DNA of 64,000 nt from Flavihumibacter sp. UBA7668 (GCF_002483205.1 NZ_DLHM01000005.1:137951-201950); one strand, 5' to 3'. Positions 1 to 8,868 are shown, counted from the first letter of the stretch. Made by a program: numbers and translations. Notes: generated by a model from the letters alone, not told the origin.

Positions 1-66
1 GTATCTGACACCTCTCTAACGTTTTCCTAACACCTCTCTAACACTGTTCTAACACCTGTCTGACAC
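1..66 (-). repeat. Degenerate GTGTTAGA tandem repeat abutting a stop codon
   Basis: Read on the minus strand this is a run of about six degenerate units of roughly 11 bases built on GTGTTAGA/GTGTCAGA. The first unit begins at base 66, directly after the TAA stop (67-69) of the small lipoprotein gene. The tract probably continues beyond the left edge of the window. It resembles the GTGAAAG, GTGAATGA and GTTAGAA tracts elsewhere in the window in composition and in its position at a stop codon. Confidence 0.75.
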
Positions 67-435
67 TTAATAGGAACATTCAAAGTCGGCCAGGTCTAGC
101 GCATCCCAGTAGGATAGCCAGTAATCGATTACATTGGCCTGTTCAATATATCCTTCCGTACGATTGTAGAAGGAACGCACACCAAAGCGGCTGAAATCGC
201 CGTAGAGAACAGCACCTCGAACCGGAGCTAAGCCACCCCAGCTGCGAACCACACTATAGCCAAATCTTGTTTCCACAACAAAAAAATCACAATCGAATCC
301 ACTGTATACCACTACTCCTCTTTCTTTATTCAACCATACAGATTCATCAATCGGGGGCCGGGGATCAACATAGGTACGCGTACAGGAGGCAAATACCAGC
401 AATACGGGTAAAACGAAGAGTAGCATTTTATTCAT
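67..435 (-). CDS. Small predicted lipoprotein of unknown function
   Basis: 122 residues. The N-terminus is a lipoprotein signal: basic MNKM, a hydrophobic stretch of about 12 residues, then a lipobox-like VFASC with the lipidated cysteine near residue 18. The mature part is about 100 residues, rich in aromatic residues (Tyr, Trp, Phe) and with no motif I recognise; it is probably a small periplasmic or outer-membrane-anchored protein. It is followed by tadA on the same strand after an 80-base gap, so the two may or may not be cotranscribed. The stop codon touches a tandem repeat. Function unknown; the coding call rests on the clean signal peptide and intact frame. Confidence 0.7.
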   Translation of the reverse strand: MNKMLLFVLPVLLVFASCTRTYVDPRPPIDESVWLNKERGVVVYSGFDCDFFVVETRFGYSVVRSWGGLAPVRGAVLYGDFSRFGVRSFYNRTEGYIEQANVIDYWLSYWDALDLADFECSY

Positions 436-515
436 GGCCTTGAGTTTTATACATCATAGACCAGATAGTGCGATTCGGGATTAACAAGGGATTGTTAAAG
501 TAACAACCAGAGCGA

Positions 516-956
516 TCAACGCCGCTCCTTAAAAAATCGCTTCATTAATTCAGCAGACTCCTCCGCCAAAACACCCGTCCGAATAATTGCTTTCGGATGA
601 AAGGGTGATTGCGCCCCGGTAATGCGCGCATGGCCATTTTTTTCGTCCGCCGCACCCCATACCAGCTTGCCTAACTTGCTCCAGTAAATAGCGCCGGAAC
701 ACATCAGACAGGGTTCTACCGTAACATAAAGTGTGGCATCCGGCAGGTATTTCGCTCCCAAAAAACTGAACGCCGATGTCAATGCAATCATTTCGGCATG
801 GGCAGTAGGATCATTGAGCTGCTCCACCTGATTGTAACCCCTTGCAATGATCCGATCATTGATCACCACTACGGCTCCAACCGGAACCTCGCCTGCATCA
901 TAAGCCTGTTGCGCCTGCAGCAATGCCTGTTTCATAAAATGTTCATCCGATAACAT
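516..956 (-). CDS. tadA: tRNA-specific adenosine deaminase (TadA family)
   Basis: Deaminates adenosine-34 to inosine in the anticodon of tRNA-Arg(ACG), a cytosolic zinc enzyme. The cytidine-deaminase fold is clear: the HAE motif in TAHAEM supplies the zinc histidine and catalytic glutamate, and PCLMC supplies the two zinc cysteines. I start it at the ATG at 956, giving 146 residues, the usual length. The frame is open 36 codons further upstream, but that extension crosses the start of the divergent aldehyde dehydrogenase gene and has no family resemblance. About 60 bases separate the two divergent genes. Family assignment is firm; a related nucleobase deaminase is the only realistic alternative. 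Confidence 0.92.
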   Translation of the reverse strand: MLSDEHFMKQALLQAQQAYDAGEVPVGAVVVINDRIIARGYNQVEQLNDPTAHAEMIALTSAFSFLGAKYLPDATLYVTVEPCLMCSGAIYWSKLGKLVWGAADEKNGHARITGAQSPFHPKAIIRTGVLAEESAELMKRFFKERR

Positions 957-1018
957 ACCATGAAGATAGTTATAGAAATTCGATCTCTTTTTCAAACCGA
1001 TTGTTGTAATTTGATTAT

Positions 1019-2398
1019 ATGACCACCGAATCAACGATTGAAGCAATTCAAGCCCTCCGAACACAGTTTAACAAGGGTGCATTGTCCAGTTATGAAGCCA
1101 GGATTCAACTGCTGCGACAATTGCATGCTTCCATCCTCGGCCATGAGGAAGAAATTTATGCTGCCCTTCAAAAGGATCTTCACAAATGCAAAGAAGAATC
1201 CTGGGTAACAGAAATCGGAATCGTACTGTCAGATATTGATCAGGCTATCCGTAACCTGAAAAAATGGATGCAACCAAAACGAGTTTCCACCAATCTCGTC
1301 AACCTTCCTTCTTCCAGTTTTATTTATCCCGAACCATTAGGTGTGGTGCTGGTTATCGGCCCCTGGAATTATCCCTTTATGTTATTAATGGGGCCAATGA
1401 TCGGAGCAATTGCCGCCGGCAATACGGTTGTGGTTAAACCCAGTGAGCATGCCCCTGCAACAGAAAAAATAATCGAAAAAATTATCCGTGATTCCTGCAA
1501 GCATCAGGAAGTGCTTTTTGTTTCAGGAGAAGGCGCTGAACTGGTTCCTGAACTTATGCAGAACTTTCGCTTCGATCATGTTTTTTTCACCGGCGGAACA
1601 AAAGTGGGTAAAAAAATTTATGAAATGGCTGCATCCCAATTGGTTCCGGTTACACTGGAACTGGGTGGGAAAAGTCCCTGTATTGTAGAGGCTGACGCAA
1701 ATATTGAAGTGGCAGCCCGCCGGATAACAGTAGGTAAATTTTCCAATGCCGGACAAATTTGTATCGCTCCCGATTATCTGCTTGTGCACCATAGTGTAAA
1801 AGATAAACTTGTTACAGCCATAAAAAAATCTATCGTACAATTTTATGGCGATCAGCCCAAAAATTCACAAGAGTTCTGTCGGATCATTACCCCTGCACAA
1901 TTCCATCGCCTTAAAACATATCTGGATGGCGTAACAATTTTACATGGTGGTTCAACTGATGAAAAAGAGTTGTTCATTGAGCCCACCTTGGTGGATGCCC
2001 CGCCGCTCCATCTTCCTTTGATGCAGGAAGAAATATTTGGTCCCATTCTTCCCATATTCAGCTTTAGCGCAAAACAGGAAGCAATGGAACTAATTCAACA
2101 GCACCCAAACCCTTTGGCATTTTATGTGTTTACTTCAAGTAAGTTAAAAGAGGAAGAGTGGATAAGAACAGTTCCGGCAGGAACCGGATGTATTAATAAT
2201 ACAGCCTGGCAGTTTGCCAATCCATCCCTTCCTTTTGGAGGTAGAGGCGATAGTGGAATTGGTTCTGCTCATGGAAAATTCAGTTTCGATCGCTTTACCC
2301 ATTTCAAAGCAGTAATGAAAACACCCACCTGGTTTGATCCATCGTTGAAATATCCGCCGATGAAAGGAAAATTAAAGTTGTATAAAAAAGTTATCTGA
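1019..2398 (+). CDS. Aldehyde dehydrogenase family protein
   Basis: 459 residues, NAD(P)-dependent oxidation of an aldehyde to the acid. Recognisable in order: the Rossmann region with GPWNYP at about 114-119, the FTGGT loop near 190-194, the general-base glutamate in LELGGKSP (Glu214) and the catalytic cysteine in GQICIAP (Cys248). The short N-terminus and overall length fit the class 3 group that acts on fatty and aromatic aldehydes; no C-terminal membrane anchor is visible. Its stop overlaps the start of the glutathione peroxidase gene by one base (TGATG), so both are translated from one message. The pairing suggests joint removal of lipid peroxides and the aldehydes they produce; that is inference, the substrate cannot be read from sequence. 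Confidence 0.93.
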   Translation: MTTESTIEAIQALRTQFNKGALSSYEARIQLLRQLHASILGHEEEIYAALQKDLHKCKEESWVTEIGIVLSDIDQAIRNLKKWMQPKRVSTNLVNLPSSSFIYPEPLGVVLVIGPWNYPFMLLMGPMIGAIAAGNTVVVKPSEHAPATEKIIEKIIRDSCKHQEVLFVSGEGAELVPELMQNFRFDHVFFTGGTKVGKKIYEMAASQLVPVTLELGGKSPCIVEADANIEVAARRITVGKFSNAGQICIAPDYLLVHHSVKDKLVTAIKKSIVQFYGDQPKNSQEFCRIITPAQFHRLKTYLDGVTILHGGSTDEKELFIEPTLVDAPPLHLPLMQEEIFGPILPIFSFSAKQEAMELIQQHPNPLAFYVFTSSKLKEEEWIRTVPAGTGCINNTAWQFANPSLPFGGRGDSGIGSAHGKFSFDRFTHFKAVMKTPTWFDPSLKYPPMKGKLKLYKKVI

Positions 2399-3009
2399 TG
2401 ACCAATAAAAATGATACCATGACCGGCCGCCAGAAAATACTTCAAAAGGTTTATCCTTTTATAATGAAATTGGGAAAATGGCTGGGTACAAAAGCATCCG
2501 TGCACGAAAACGCCAACCATCAGCAACCTATTACGCCTCCCTATAACCGAACGGTTCAATTGAACTCCGGAAAGGAAGTTTCACTTCAGGAATTCAAAGG
2601 AAAAAAAATATTGCTTGTAAATACGGCCTCCAATTGTGGCTATACCGCTCAGTACCAGGAATTGCAGGAATTATCAGAACAATTTCAGAACAAGCTCGTC
2701 ATCATTGCATTCCCAGCCAATGATTTTAAAGAGCAGGAAGCAGGAAGTGATGCGGAAATTGAACAGTTCTGTCAGATTAATTATGGAGTGAAGTTTCCCC
2801 TGTCAAAAAAATCGAAGGTAATTCCCGGTAAGGAACAGCATCCGGTATTTCAATGGTTGTCGAAACCCGAAGAAAACGGCTGGTGCAGACAGGCTCCGGA
2901 ATGGAATTTTTCCAAGTATCTCATTAGCGAAGATGGCGTACTGATGCGTTATTTTGCTCCCGGTGTTTCACCACTTGACCCACAGGTTATGGATGCCATC
3001 AGGCAATAG
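2398..3009 (+). CDS. Glutathione peroxidase family thiol peroxidase
   Basis: 203 residues. The core (about residues 45-200) has the family signature NTASNCGYT with the peroxidatic cysteine at Cys80, then FPANDF, and the WNFSKYL motif near the C-terminus that supplies tetrad residues. Bacterial members with Cys rather than selenocysteine usually take electrons from thioredoxin rather than glutathione. There is an N-terminal extension of about 45 residues, basic and amphipathic with no clear signal peptide. The start ATG overlaps the stop of the aldehyde dehydrogenase gene, which supports translational coupling; an internal ATG at codon 8 is an alternative start. Role: reduction of hydrogen peroxide or lipid hydroperoxides. 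Confidence 0.92.
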   Translation: MTNKNDTMTGRQKILQKVYPFIMKLGKWLGTKASVHENANHQQPITPPYNRTVQLNSGKEVSLQEFKGKKILLVNTASNCGYTAQYQELQELSEQFQNKLVIIAFPANDFKEQEAGSDAEIEQFCQINYGVKFPLSKKSKVIPGKEQHPVFQWLSKPEENGWCRQAPEWNFSKYLISEDGVLMRYFAPGVSPLDPQVMDAIRQ

Positions 3010-3013
3010 GGCA

Positions 3014-4048
3014 TCAACCACAATCATAGCTCAGGTTATTCATTTCCACCTGGCGACGTTCAAAAACATAACCGGTATACACACTGATGATCTCATCCAG
3101 AACAGCATCAATTTCTTCCACTGTTTTCAGCGTCACCAATTTAAAACGGTACTCTTTTATATTGGGTAAACCTTTTAAGTAATTATTGTAATGCCTGCGC
3201 ATTTCATTGATGCCTGGTACCAATCCTTTCCATTCAACAGATTTATGCAGATGCCGACGGATCACTTCCACCCGTTGTTCAATAGTTGGTGGCGGAAGAT
3301 GTTCACCTGTTGCAAAAAAATGCTTGATTTCATTAAAGATCCAGGGATAACCAATGGCAGCCCGGCCAATCATAATTCCATCTACACCAAAACGTTTTTT
3401 ATAATCCAGCGCCTTCTCCGGAGAATCAATATCCCCATTGCCAAAAATTGGAATTTGAATCCGTGGATTTTCTTTAACGCTGGCAATATGCGACCAGTCT
3501 GCTTCTCCTTTGTACAATTGACTTCTTGTACGCCCATGGATTGCCAATGCTTTAATACCCGTATCCTGCAAACGCTCGGCCACTTCACCAATATTAATAG
3601 AATCGAAATCCCAGCCAAGCCTGGTTTTTACTGTTACCGGCAAATTGGTGGACCGAACACAGGCTGCAGTTAACCGCACCATCAGATCAATGTCTTTTAA
3701 TACGGCCGCACCTGCTCCTTTGGTAACCACTTTTTTAACCGGACAGCCAAAATTGATATCGAGTAAATCGGGTTGAACTGCATCAACAATCCGGGCACTC
3801 ATTGCCATAGCCTCTTCATCTCCTCCGAAAATCTGGATGCCAACCGGACGTTCCGTTTCATAGATGTCCAGTTTCTGGCGGCTTTTGATGGCATCCCGAA
3901 TCAGCCCTTCACTGCTGATAAATTCCGTGTACATTAGATCCGCTCCGTTCAGTTTGCAAACTGCCCGGAAAGGCGGATCACTCACATCCTCCATTGGAGC
4001 CAGAAGGAGTGGGAAATCTGGGAGTTCAAGTTGTCCAATTTTTACCAT
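3014..4048 (-). CDS. dusB: tRNA-dihydrouridine synthase (DusB-type)
   Basis: 344 residues. Reduces specific uridines in the D-loop of tRNA to dihydrouridine using FMN and NADPH. The TIM-barrel N-terminus begins APMEDVSDPPFR, the catalytic cysteine lies in NFGCPVKK (Cys102), followed by KTRLGW, AIHGRTR and GRAAIGYPW, all characteristic Dus motifs. The C-terminal helical tRNA-binding domain is present (EMRRHYNNYLKGLP). It is convergent with the peroxidase gene, the two stops being only 4 bases apart. An exact TAnnTTTG element lies 17 bases upstream of the ATG. Some annotators would give only 'dus'; the B subtype is by overall length and motifs. Confidence 0.93.
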   Translation of the reverse strand: MVKIGQLELPDFPLLLAPMEDVSDPPFRAVCKLNGADLMYTEFISSEGLIRDAIKSRQKLDIYETERPVGIQIFGGDEEAMAMSARIVDAVQPDLLDINFGCPVKKVVTKGAGAAVLKDIDLMVRLTAACVRSTNLPVTVKTRLGWDFDSINIGEVAERLQDTGIKALAIHGRTRSQLYKGEADWSHIASVKENPRIQIPIFGNGDIDSPEKALDYKKRFGVDGIMIGRAAIGYPWIFNEIKHFFATGEHLPPPTIEQRVEVIRRHLHKSVEWKGLVPGINEMRRHYNNYLKGLPNIKEYRFKLVTLKTVEEIDAVLDEIISVYTGYVFERRQVEMNNLSYDCG

Positions 4049-4065
4049 ACGGCTATCGAAAGCGG

Positions 4066-4073
4066 CAAAGTTA
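4066..4073 (-). promoter_or_regulatory. Predicted -7 element of dusB (TAACTTTG)
   Basis: On the minus strand this reads TAACTTTG, an exact match to the Bacteroidota housekeeping consensus TAnnTTTG. It ends 17 bases before the dusB ATG, so the predicted leader is about ten bases. No good TTTG -33 box sits at the expected distance. Confidence 0.6.
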
Positions 4074-4123
4074 CGCCTAAAATGGCCAGTTCTGCCTAAA
4101 ATATCGCATCTTGCAGACGTAGT

Positions 4124-5077
4124 ATGAACACTTATTTGAAGTACAAGCCCGCCTGGTTACAACTCGTCGTTTTCGGCAGTCTGACATTCGGGACTTATTT
4201 ATCACTCGGACTGGTAGCATTTTATGGAATAGCACATGGGCTAGGGGTTTCGCTGGAGGATATCCAGCAATTGAACTTCGATAAACCAGGTGTTATTTCT
4301 GCCATGAAATGGTTGCAGGCAGTATTGAGCATATCCATCTTTCTAATACCCGCCATTATTTTTGCCTACCTGAGCGATCGCCGTCCGCTACCTTACCTGG
4401 GACATAAAACACCTCAGCCCGCTTCCTTCTGGTGGCTGGGTATGGTGTTAATGCTGCTTGCATTTCCTGCAGCATCCTGGCTGAATCAGATTAATCAGGA
4501 AATGAGTCTGCCGGCTTCCATGAAAACGGTGGAAGCGTCCATGCGTTTATCAGAAGACAATGCAGTTAAAATAATGAAGGCATTCCTGCAGATGGATGGT
4601 CCCGTTGACCTGATTGCGATGCTGCTGCTGGTTGCAGTATTACCTGCAATTTGCGAGGAATTTTTTTTCAGAGGTGTTTTACAAAGGCTCTTTATTCAAA
4701 TCAGTCGCCGGCCCTGGGTAGGCATTATCATTACGGGGATATTGTTTTCAGCATTCCACGGACAGTTTTTCGGATTTTTCCCAAGGTTGTTACTCGGTAT
4801 TTTGCTGGGTGCCATTTATTGGTACAGTGGAAGTATCTGGCCTGCAATTCTCGGTCATTTTGTGAACAATGCAGTTCAGGTAGTGATGGTTTATCGGGAT
4901 AAAACCTTTATTGAAAAAGAACCTGTCATACAACCACTCTATGTTATTTTAAGTGTGCTGGCAATCATTGGAATCCTCTGGTATATGAATCGGATTACTC
5001 ATACACATTTCGGAGAATTGTATGATACGGATGATGATCTTATTTTACCATCCCAACGAACGGACTCTGATCTATAA
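4124..5077 (+). CDS. CPBP family intramembrane metalloprotease
   Basis: 317 residues, polytopic with about eight membrane segments. The CPBP (Abi/CaaX protease) signature is complete: EEFFFRG with Glu178, Glu179 and Arg183, then FSAFHGQF with His212, and GHFVNNA with His245. Characterised relatives (Rce1, MroQ) are membrane glutamate proteases that cut prenylated proteins or peptides within the bilayer; many bacterial members have unknown substrates. It opens a same-strand run with cdsA 14 bases downstream, then pheS and two dehydrogenase-type genes. Function in this organism cannot be inferred beyond membrane proteolysis. Confidence 0.9.
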   Translation: MNTYLKYKPAWLQLVVFGSLTFGTYLSLGLVAFYGIAHGLGVSLEDIQQLNFDKPGVISAMKWLQAVLSISIFLIPAIIFAYLSDRRPLPYLGHKTPQPASFWWLGMVLMLLAFPAASWLNQINQEMSLPASMKTVEASMRLSEDNAVKIMKAFLQMDGPVDLIAMLLLVAVLPAICEEFFFRGVLQRLFIQISRRPWVGIIITGILFSAFHGQFFGFFPRLLLGILLGAIYWYSGSIWPAILGHFVNNAVQVVMVYRDKTFIEKEPVIQPLYVILSVLAIIGILWYMNRITHTHFGELYDTDDDLILPSQRTDSDL

Positions 5078-5091
5078 CCGAATAATCTGGT

Positions 5092-5940
5092 ATGGCATTT
5101 AATTGGAAAACATTCTGGACAAGGGCAACTACCGCATTGATCTTTGTAGTTGTAATGCTAACCGGCTTATTGTGGAATCAGTATGCTTTTTTTCTGTTGT
5201 TTACCATCATTCATTTCGGATGTTGGTTTGAATACCAAAAACTGATTGCAAAATTCGAACCCCGTTATGCCCAGATCACTAATTTTCATCGATGGGGAGT
5301 TCAGTTGGCCGGATGGTGTTTTATGCTCTATTTTACAAGTGATCAGTTTGGATGGGGTTCCCTCTCGCTGCATGCCATTGGCTGGTGGATCGGATTACTA
5401 TTTTTATTCATTCTCCCCATTACGGAATTGTTATTCTCACGCAATATTGAACTGATTGCTATTCGATTTTCTTTTCTGGGTATACTTTATATATCACTAA
5501 GCTGGGGGCTTCTGATGGACATCAGAAGCCTGCCTCAAATTGGCTGGATCGCGCCACTGGCTATCATTTTCACTATCTGGATCAATGATACTATGGCCTA
5601 CCTGGTTGGCTCTATGATAGGCCGGACACCTCTCAGTTCGATTTCTCCAAAAAAAACCTGGGAAGGTACCATCGGTGGAATAGTTTTGGCAATTGTAAGC
5701 ATTTCTCTGTGGGCCAATTACCTCCATCAGCCGGTTTACCATGCTATGGCAATCGCTGCAATCGCTGCAATCGCAGGCACTTTTGGAGATTTACTGGAGA
5801 GTAAACTCAAACGACTGGCCGGCGTTAAAGACAGTGGTCAGATAATGCCCGGACATGGAGGTTTTCTGGACCGTTTCGACTCGCTTTTACTGGCTACACC
5901 CTTTGTTTGGTTGTATATCCGGTTATTTTTAATCGGGTAA
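5092..5940 (+). CDS. cdsA: Phosphatidate cytidylyltransferase
   Basis: 282 residues. Makes CDP-diacylglycerol from phosphatidic acid and CTP at the inner membrane, the branch point for phosphatidylserine/phosphatidylethanolamine synthesis. Several hydrophobic segments are followed by the CDS signature in the C-terminal third: GDLLESKLKR, then KDSGQIMPGHGG and FDRFD-like LDRFDS, which carry the metal-binding aspartates. It lies 14 bases after the CPBP gene. Its product feeds the phosphatidylserine decarboxylase encoded at 19.6-20.3 kb. The pheS promoter begins right after its stop. Confidence 0.94.
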   Translation: MAFNWKTFWTRATTALIFVVVMLTGLLWNQYAFFLLFTIIHFGCWFEYQKLIAKFEPRYAQITNFHRWGVQLAGWCFMLYFTSDQFGWGSLSLHAIGWWIGLLFLFILPITELLFSRNIELIAIRFSFLGILYISLSWGLLMDIRSLPQIGWIAPLAIIFTIWINDTMAYLVGSMIGRTPLSSISPKKTWEGTIGGIVLAIVSISLWANYLHQPVYHAMAIAAIAAIAGTFGDLLESKLKRLAGVKDSGQIMPGHGGFLDRFDSLLLATPFVWLYIRLFLIG

Positions 5941-5944
5941 GGAT

Positions 5945-5952
5945 TATCTTTG
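5945..5952 (+). promoter_or_regulatory. Predicted -7 element of pheS (TATCTTTG)
   Basis: Exact TAnnTTTG match directly after the cdsA stop. It ends only 5 bases before the pheS ATG at 5958, so a transcript started here would be essentially leaderless. No TTTG box at the standard -33 spacing is evident. Confidence 0.55.
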
Positions 5953-5957
5953 CCGAT

Positions 5958-6989
5958 ATGGAAATGATCCTGCAGCAAATTGAAGCGTATAAAGAGGAAA
6001 TCAATGCCCTGAAGATGAATGGGCCCGCTTCACTTGAAGAATATCGACTTAAGTTTCTAAGCACCAAAGGAATTGTAAAAACACTCTTTGGTGAAATGAA
6101 AAATATTCCCGCCGACCAGAAAAAAGAATTTGGAGCTGTATTGAATTCTTTCAAACAGTTTGCCGAAGAAAAATATGAAAACTGGAAACAATTGCAGGAG
6201 GATCAGGCTGAGCAGGCGCCTGCCGGAATTGATTTTAGTTTGCCGGGTGATCCTATGCCGGTTGGTTCCCGCCACCCCATTAGCCTGGTTAGCAACGAAA
6301 TTGTAGGCATCTTCAGAAGGCTTGGATTTTCTGTTGCTGAAGGCCCTGAAATTGAAGACGACTGGCATAATTTTTCTGCACTTAACCTGCCGGAAAACCA
6401 TCCCGCACGTGATATGCAGGACACGTTTTACCTGAGTCAGAATCCCGACTGGTTATTGCGTACACATACCAGTAATGTGCAGATCCGGGAAATGGAAAAA
6501 GGAAAACTTCCGATACGGATTGTAAACCCGGGTCGCGTTTACCGAAATGAAACCATTTCAGCCAGAGCCCATTGCTTTTTCCACCAGATTGAAGGACTTT
6601 ATATTGATGAACATGTATCTTTTGCTGATCTGAAACAAACCCTTTATTTCTTTGTTCAGGAATTATTCGGAAGAGAGGTGAAGATCCGTTTTCGCCCATC
6701 CTACTTTCCTTTTACAGAACCCAGTGCGGAGATGGATATCAGTTGCCTGATCTGTCACGGTAAGGGATGTAATGTTTGTAAACATACCGGCTGGGTAGAA
6801 ATACTTGGTTGTGGTATGGTTCACCCACAGGTCCTGGAAAATTGTGGAATCGATTCCAATAAATACACGGGCTTTGCATTTGGAATGGGTATCGAACGCA
6901 TAACCATGCTGAAATACCAGATCAATGATCTGCGCCATTTTAGCGTAAATGATGTTCGTTTTCTCCAGCAATTTACCGCCAGTATATAA
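5958..6989 (+). CDS. pheS: Phenylalanine--tRNA ligase alpha subunit
   Basis: 343 residues from the ATG at 5958. Catalytic subunit of the (alpha-beta)2 phenylalanyl-tRNA synthetase. The N-terminal coiled-coil arm (residues 1-90) is followed by the class II core: RHPISLV, the motif 2 region VYRNETISARAHCFFHQIEG, FRPSYFPFTEPS and the motif 3 GFAFGMGIERITMLKY. A frame extension upstream to 5907 overlaps cdsA and would include the promoter-like TATCTTTG, so the later start is preferred and matches the family's start. A CxxC-type insertion (CLICHGKGCNVCKHTGW) within the core is common in this phylum. pheT is not in the window. Confidence 0.96.
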   Translation: MEMILQQIEAYKEEINALKMNGPASLEEYRLKFLSTKGIVKTLFGEMKNIPADQKKEFGAVLNSFKQFAEEKYENWKQLQEDQAEQAPAGIDFSLPGDPMPVGSRHPISLVSNEIVGIFRRLGFSVAEGPEIEDDWHNFSALNLPENHPARDMQDTFYLSQNPDWLLRTHTSNVQIREMEKGKLPIRIVNPGRVYRNETISARAHCFFHQIEGLYIDEHVSFADLKQTLYFFVQELFGREVKIRFRPSYFPFTEPSAEMDISCLICHGKGCNVCKHTGWVEILGCGMVHPQVLENCGIDSNKYTGFAFGMGIERITMLKYQINDLRHFSVNDVRFLQQFTASI

Positions 6990-7000
6990 AGCGTACTGAA

Positions 7001-7849
7001 ATGAAAAACCGTTCTCTGGTAGTATGTGGAGCCGGAACCATGGGTGCCGGAATTGCGCAGACAGCTGCACAGCACGGTTTTCCTGTACTACTGTTTGATC
7101 TTTCTTCAGAAGTGATTGAACATGCCAGGGAACAGATTTATCAACGCCTGGAAACCCTGGAACAAAAACAGAAAATCACCGCAGCAGCTCTTCTTTCAAT
7201 TAAAGATTCCCTTCAGTTTACAACCAGTGTTGCGGACTGTAAAGCATCTGTAATTATTGAAGCGATTGCTGAAAAACTGGAAATAAAAACAGCCTTATTC
7301 AGTCAACTTGCTGAAATAAACGGGGGCGATAGCATCTATGCCTCCAACACTTCTTCCCTTTCTGTTGAAGACCTTGCGGCTCGCCATCCATTTCCTGATC
7401 GGGTGGTGGGTATGCATTTTTTTAATCCGGCAGCCTTAATGAAACTGGTTGAAGTGGTTAAAACATCTTATACCAGCGAAACCGTAGTTCATGCAGTTGC
7501 TGAGCTGGCTACTGATATGGGAAAGATTCCGGTGATTTGCAAAGACTCCCCAGGTTTTATTGTAAACAGGGTAGCGCGACCTTTTTATATTGAAGCATTG
7601 CGAATGGCAGAAGAAGGAGTACCGATTGAATTGATTGATCAGTTAATGGAAGCAGCCGGATTTAAAATGGGACCATTTAAACTGATGGATCTGATCGGTA
7701 ATGATGTGAACTATGCAGTTAGCTGCAGTGTCTATGAACAATTGGGCCAGCCCGAACGCTTGCGCCCCTCCATCATACAGGAACAAAAAGTGAAAGAAGG
7801 CAAACTTGGCCGAAAAACAGGAGCCGGCTATTACACGTATTCAACATGA
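7001..7849 (+). CDS. 3-hydroxyacyl-CoA (3-hydroxybutyryl-CoA) dehydrogenase
   Basis: 282 residues, NAD(H)-dependent interconversion of 3-hydroxyacyl-CoA and 3-oxoacyl-CoA. Shows the nucleotide-binding motif CGAGTMGAGIAQ at the N-terminus, the SNTSSLSV and GMHFFNPAALMKLVEVV segments (the latter contains the catalytic histidine), KDSPGFIVNR and a helical C-terminal dimerisation domain. The length fits a stand-alone short-chain enzyme rather than a multifunctional FadB. It begins 11 bases after pheS and overlaps the next gene by 4 bases (ATGA), so it is cotranscribed with the SDR. Could act in butyrate-type or branched-chain degradation; no partner beta-oxidation genes are nearby. Confidence 0.93.
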   Translation: MKNRSLVVCGAGTMGAGIAQTAAQHGFPVLLFDLSSEVIEHAREQIYQRLETLEQKQKITAAALLSIKDSLQFTTSVADCKASVIIEAIAEKLEIKTALFSQLAEINGGDSIYASNTSSLSVEDLAARHPFPDRVVGMHFFNPAALMKLVEVVKTSYTSETVVHAVAELATDMGKIPVICKDSPGFIVNRVARPFYIEALRMAEEGVPIELIDQLMEAAGFKMGPFKLMDLIGNDVNYAVSCSVYEQLGQPERLRPSIIQEQKVKEGKLGRKTGAGYYTYST

Positions 7850-8868
7850 TCGTTTCAGACTCCCCTTCAAATAAATCAACCGTACTGGTAACCGGAGCAA
7901 CCGGTTTTTTAGGTGCTTATATTATTAAGGAACTCATTCGCAATGGATATCCGGTTCGTGCTATTAAAAGAGAATCCGCCACTTTGCCATTTTACATTGA
8001 GCAGGAAATTCTGCAACAGGTGGAATGGGTGGAAGGAGATATCCTGGAAATTGGAACATTGGAAGATGCATTGCAGGATATTGAACTGGTTATACATGCA
8101 GCAGCAATAGTTTCTTTTCATAAACAGGACCGAAATCGAATGTATGCCACCAATATTCAGGGAACTGCCAATGTGGTGAATCTTTCTATTGAACAGGGAG
8201 TACGACGGCTTGTTTATGTTAGCTCGGTTGCAGCATTGGGAAGAACAGCGAATGGGGAGGAAGTGAATGAGGAAAAAAAATGGGCCGATAGCCGGCTAAA
8301 TACACACTATGCCTATTCCAAACATAAAGCTGAAATGGAAGTTTGGAGAGGAATGGCAGAGGGGTTGGAAGGAGTTATAGTAAACCCAAGTACCATCCTC
8401 GGTTATGGCAATTGGGATAATAGCAGCTGTTCCATTTTCAAAAATGCAAACGAAGAATTTCCCTGGTATACCAATGGTGTAAATGGTTTTGTTTATGTGG
8501 AAGATACTGCAAGAGCAATTGTTGAATTGCTTGAACATTCAGTTACAATGGAACGGTTTATAATTAGCGGGGAAAACTGGAGTTTCAGAAAATTATTGGA
8601 AACGATTGCTTCCGGATTGAATAAAAAACCACCTTATCGGGAAGCGGGCCCGCTTTTGGGTGAGCTGGCATGGAGATTGGAAAAAATCAAAGCTGTATTC
8701 ACCGGAAAAAAACCTTTATTAAGTAGGGAAACTGCTAAAATTGCTCAGAGTAAAACCTATTTCGATAACCGGAAACTGCTCGGGGTTCTACCCAATTTTC
8801 AGTATAAACCACTTGATCAGGCTGTTCTGGACAGCTGCCAGCGGTATTTGCAATACTATTCCGGATAA
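7846..8868 (+). CDS. Extended SDR (NAD-dependent epimerase/dehydratase family)
   Basis: 340 residues. The N-terminus has the NAD(P)-binding motif TGATGFLGAYI after a short lead of 16 residues; HAAAIVSF follows, then the catalytic Tyr-Lys pair in YAYSKHKAE and a proline-containing NPSTILGYG. These place it among dihydroflavonol-reductase-like or 3-beta-HSD-like extended SDRs, whose substrates vary widely. The start overlaps the 3-hydroxyacyl-CoA dehydrogenase stop by 4 bases. Cotranscription suggests a substrate related to acyl or lipid metabolism, but that is only inference. Confidence 0.9.
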   Translation: MIVSDSPSNKSTVLVTGATGFLGAYIIKELIRNGYPVRAIKRESATLPFYIEQEILQQVEWVEGDILEIGTLEDALQDIELVIHAAAIVSFHKQDRNRMYATNIQGTANVVNLSIEQGVRRLVYVSSVAALGRTANGEEVNEEKKWADSRLNTHYAYSKHKAEMEVWRGMAEGLEGVIVNPSTILGYGNWDNSSCSIFKNANEEFPWYTNGVNGFVYVEDTARAIVELLEHSVTMERFIISGENWSFRKLLETIASGLNKKPPYREAGPLLGELAWRLEKIKAVFTGKKPLLSRETAKIAQSKTYFDNRKLLGVLPNFQYKPLDQAVLDSCQRYLQYYSG

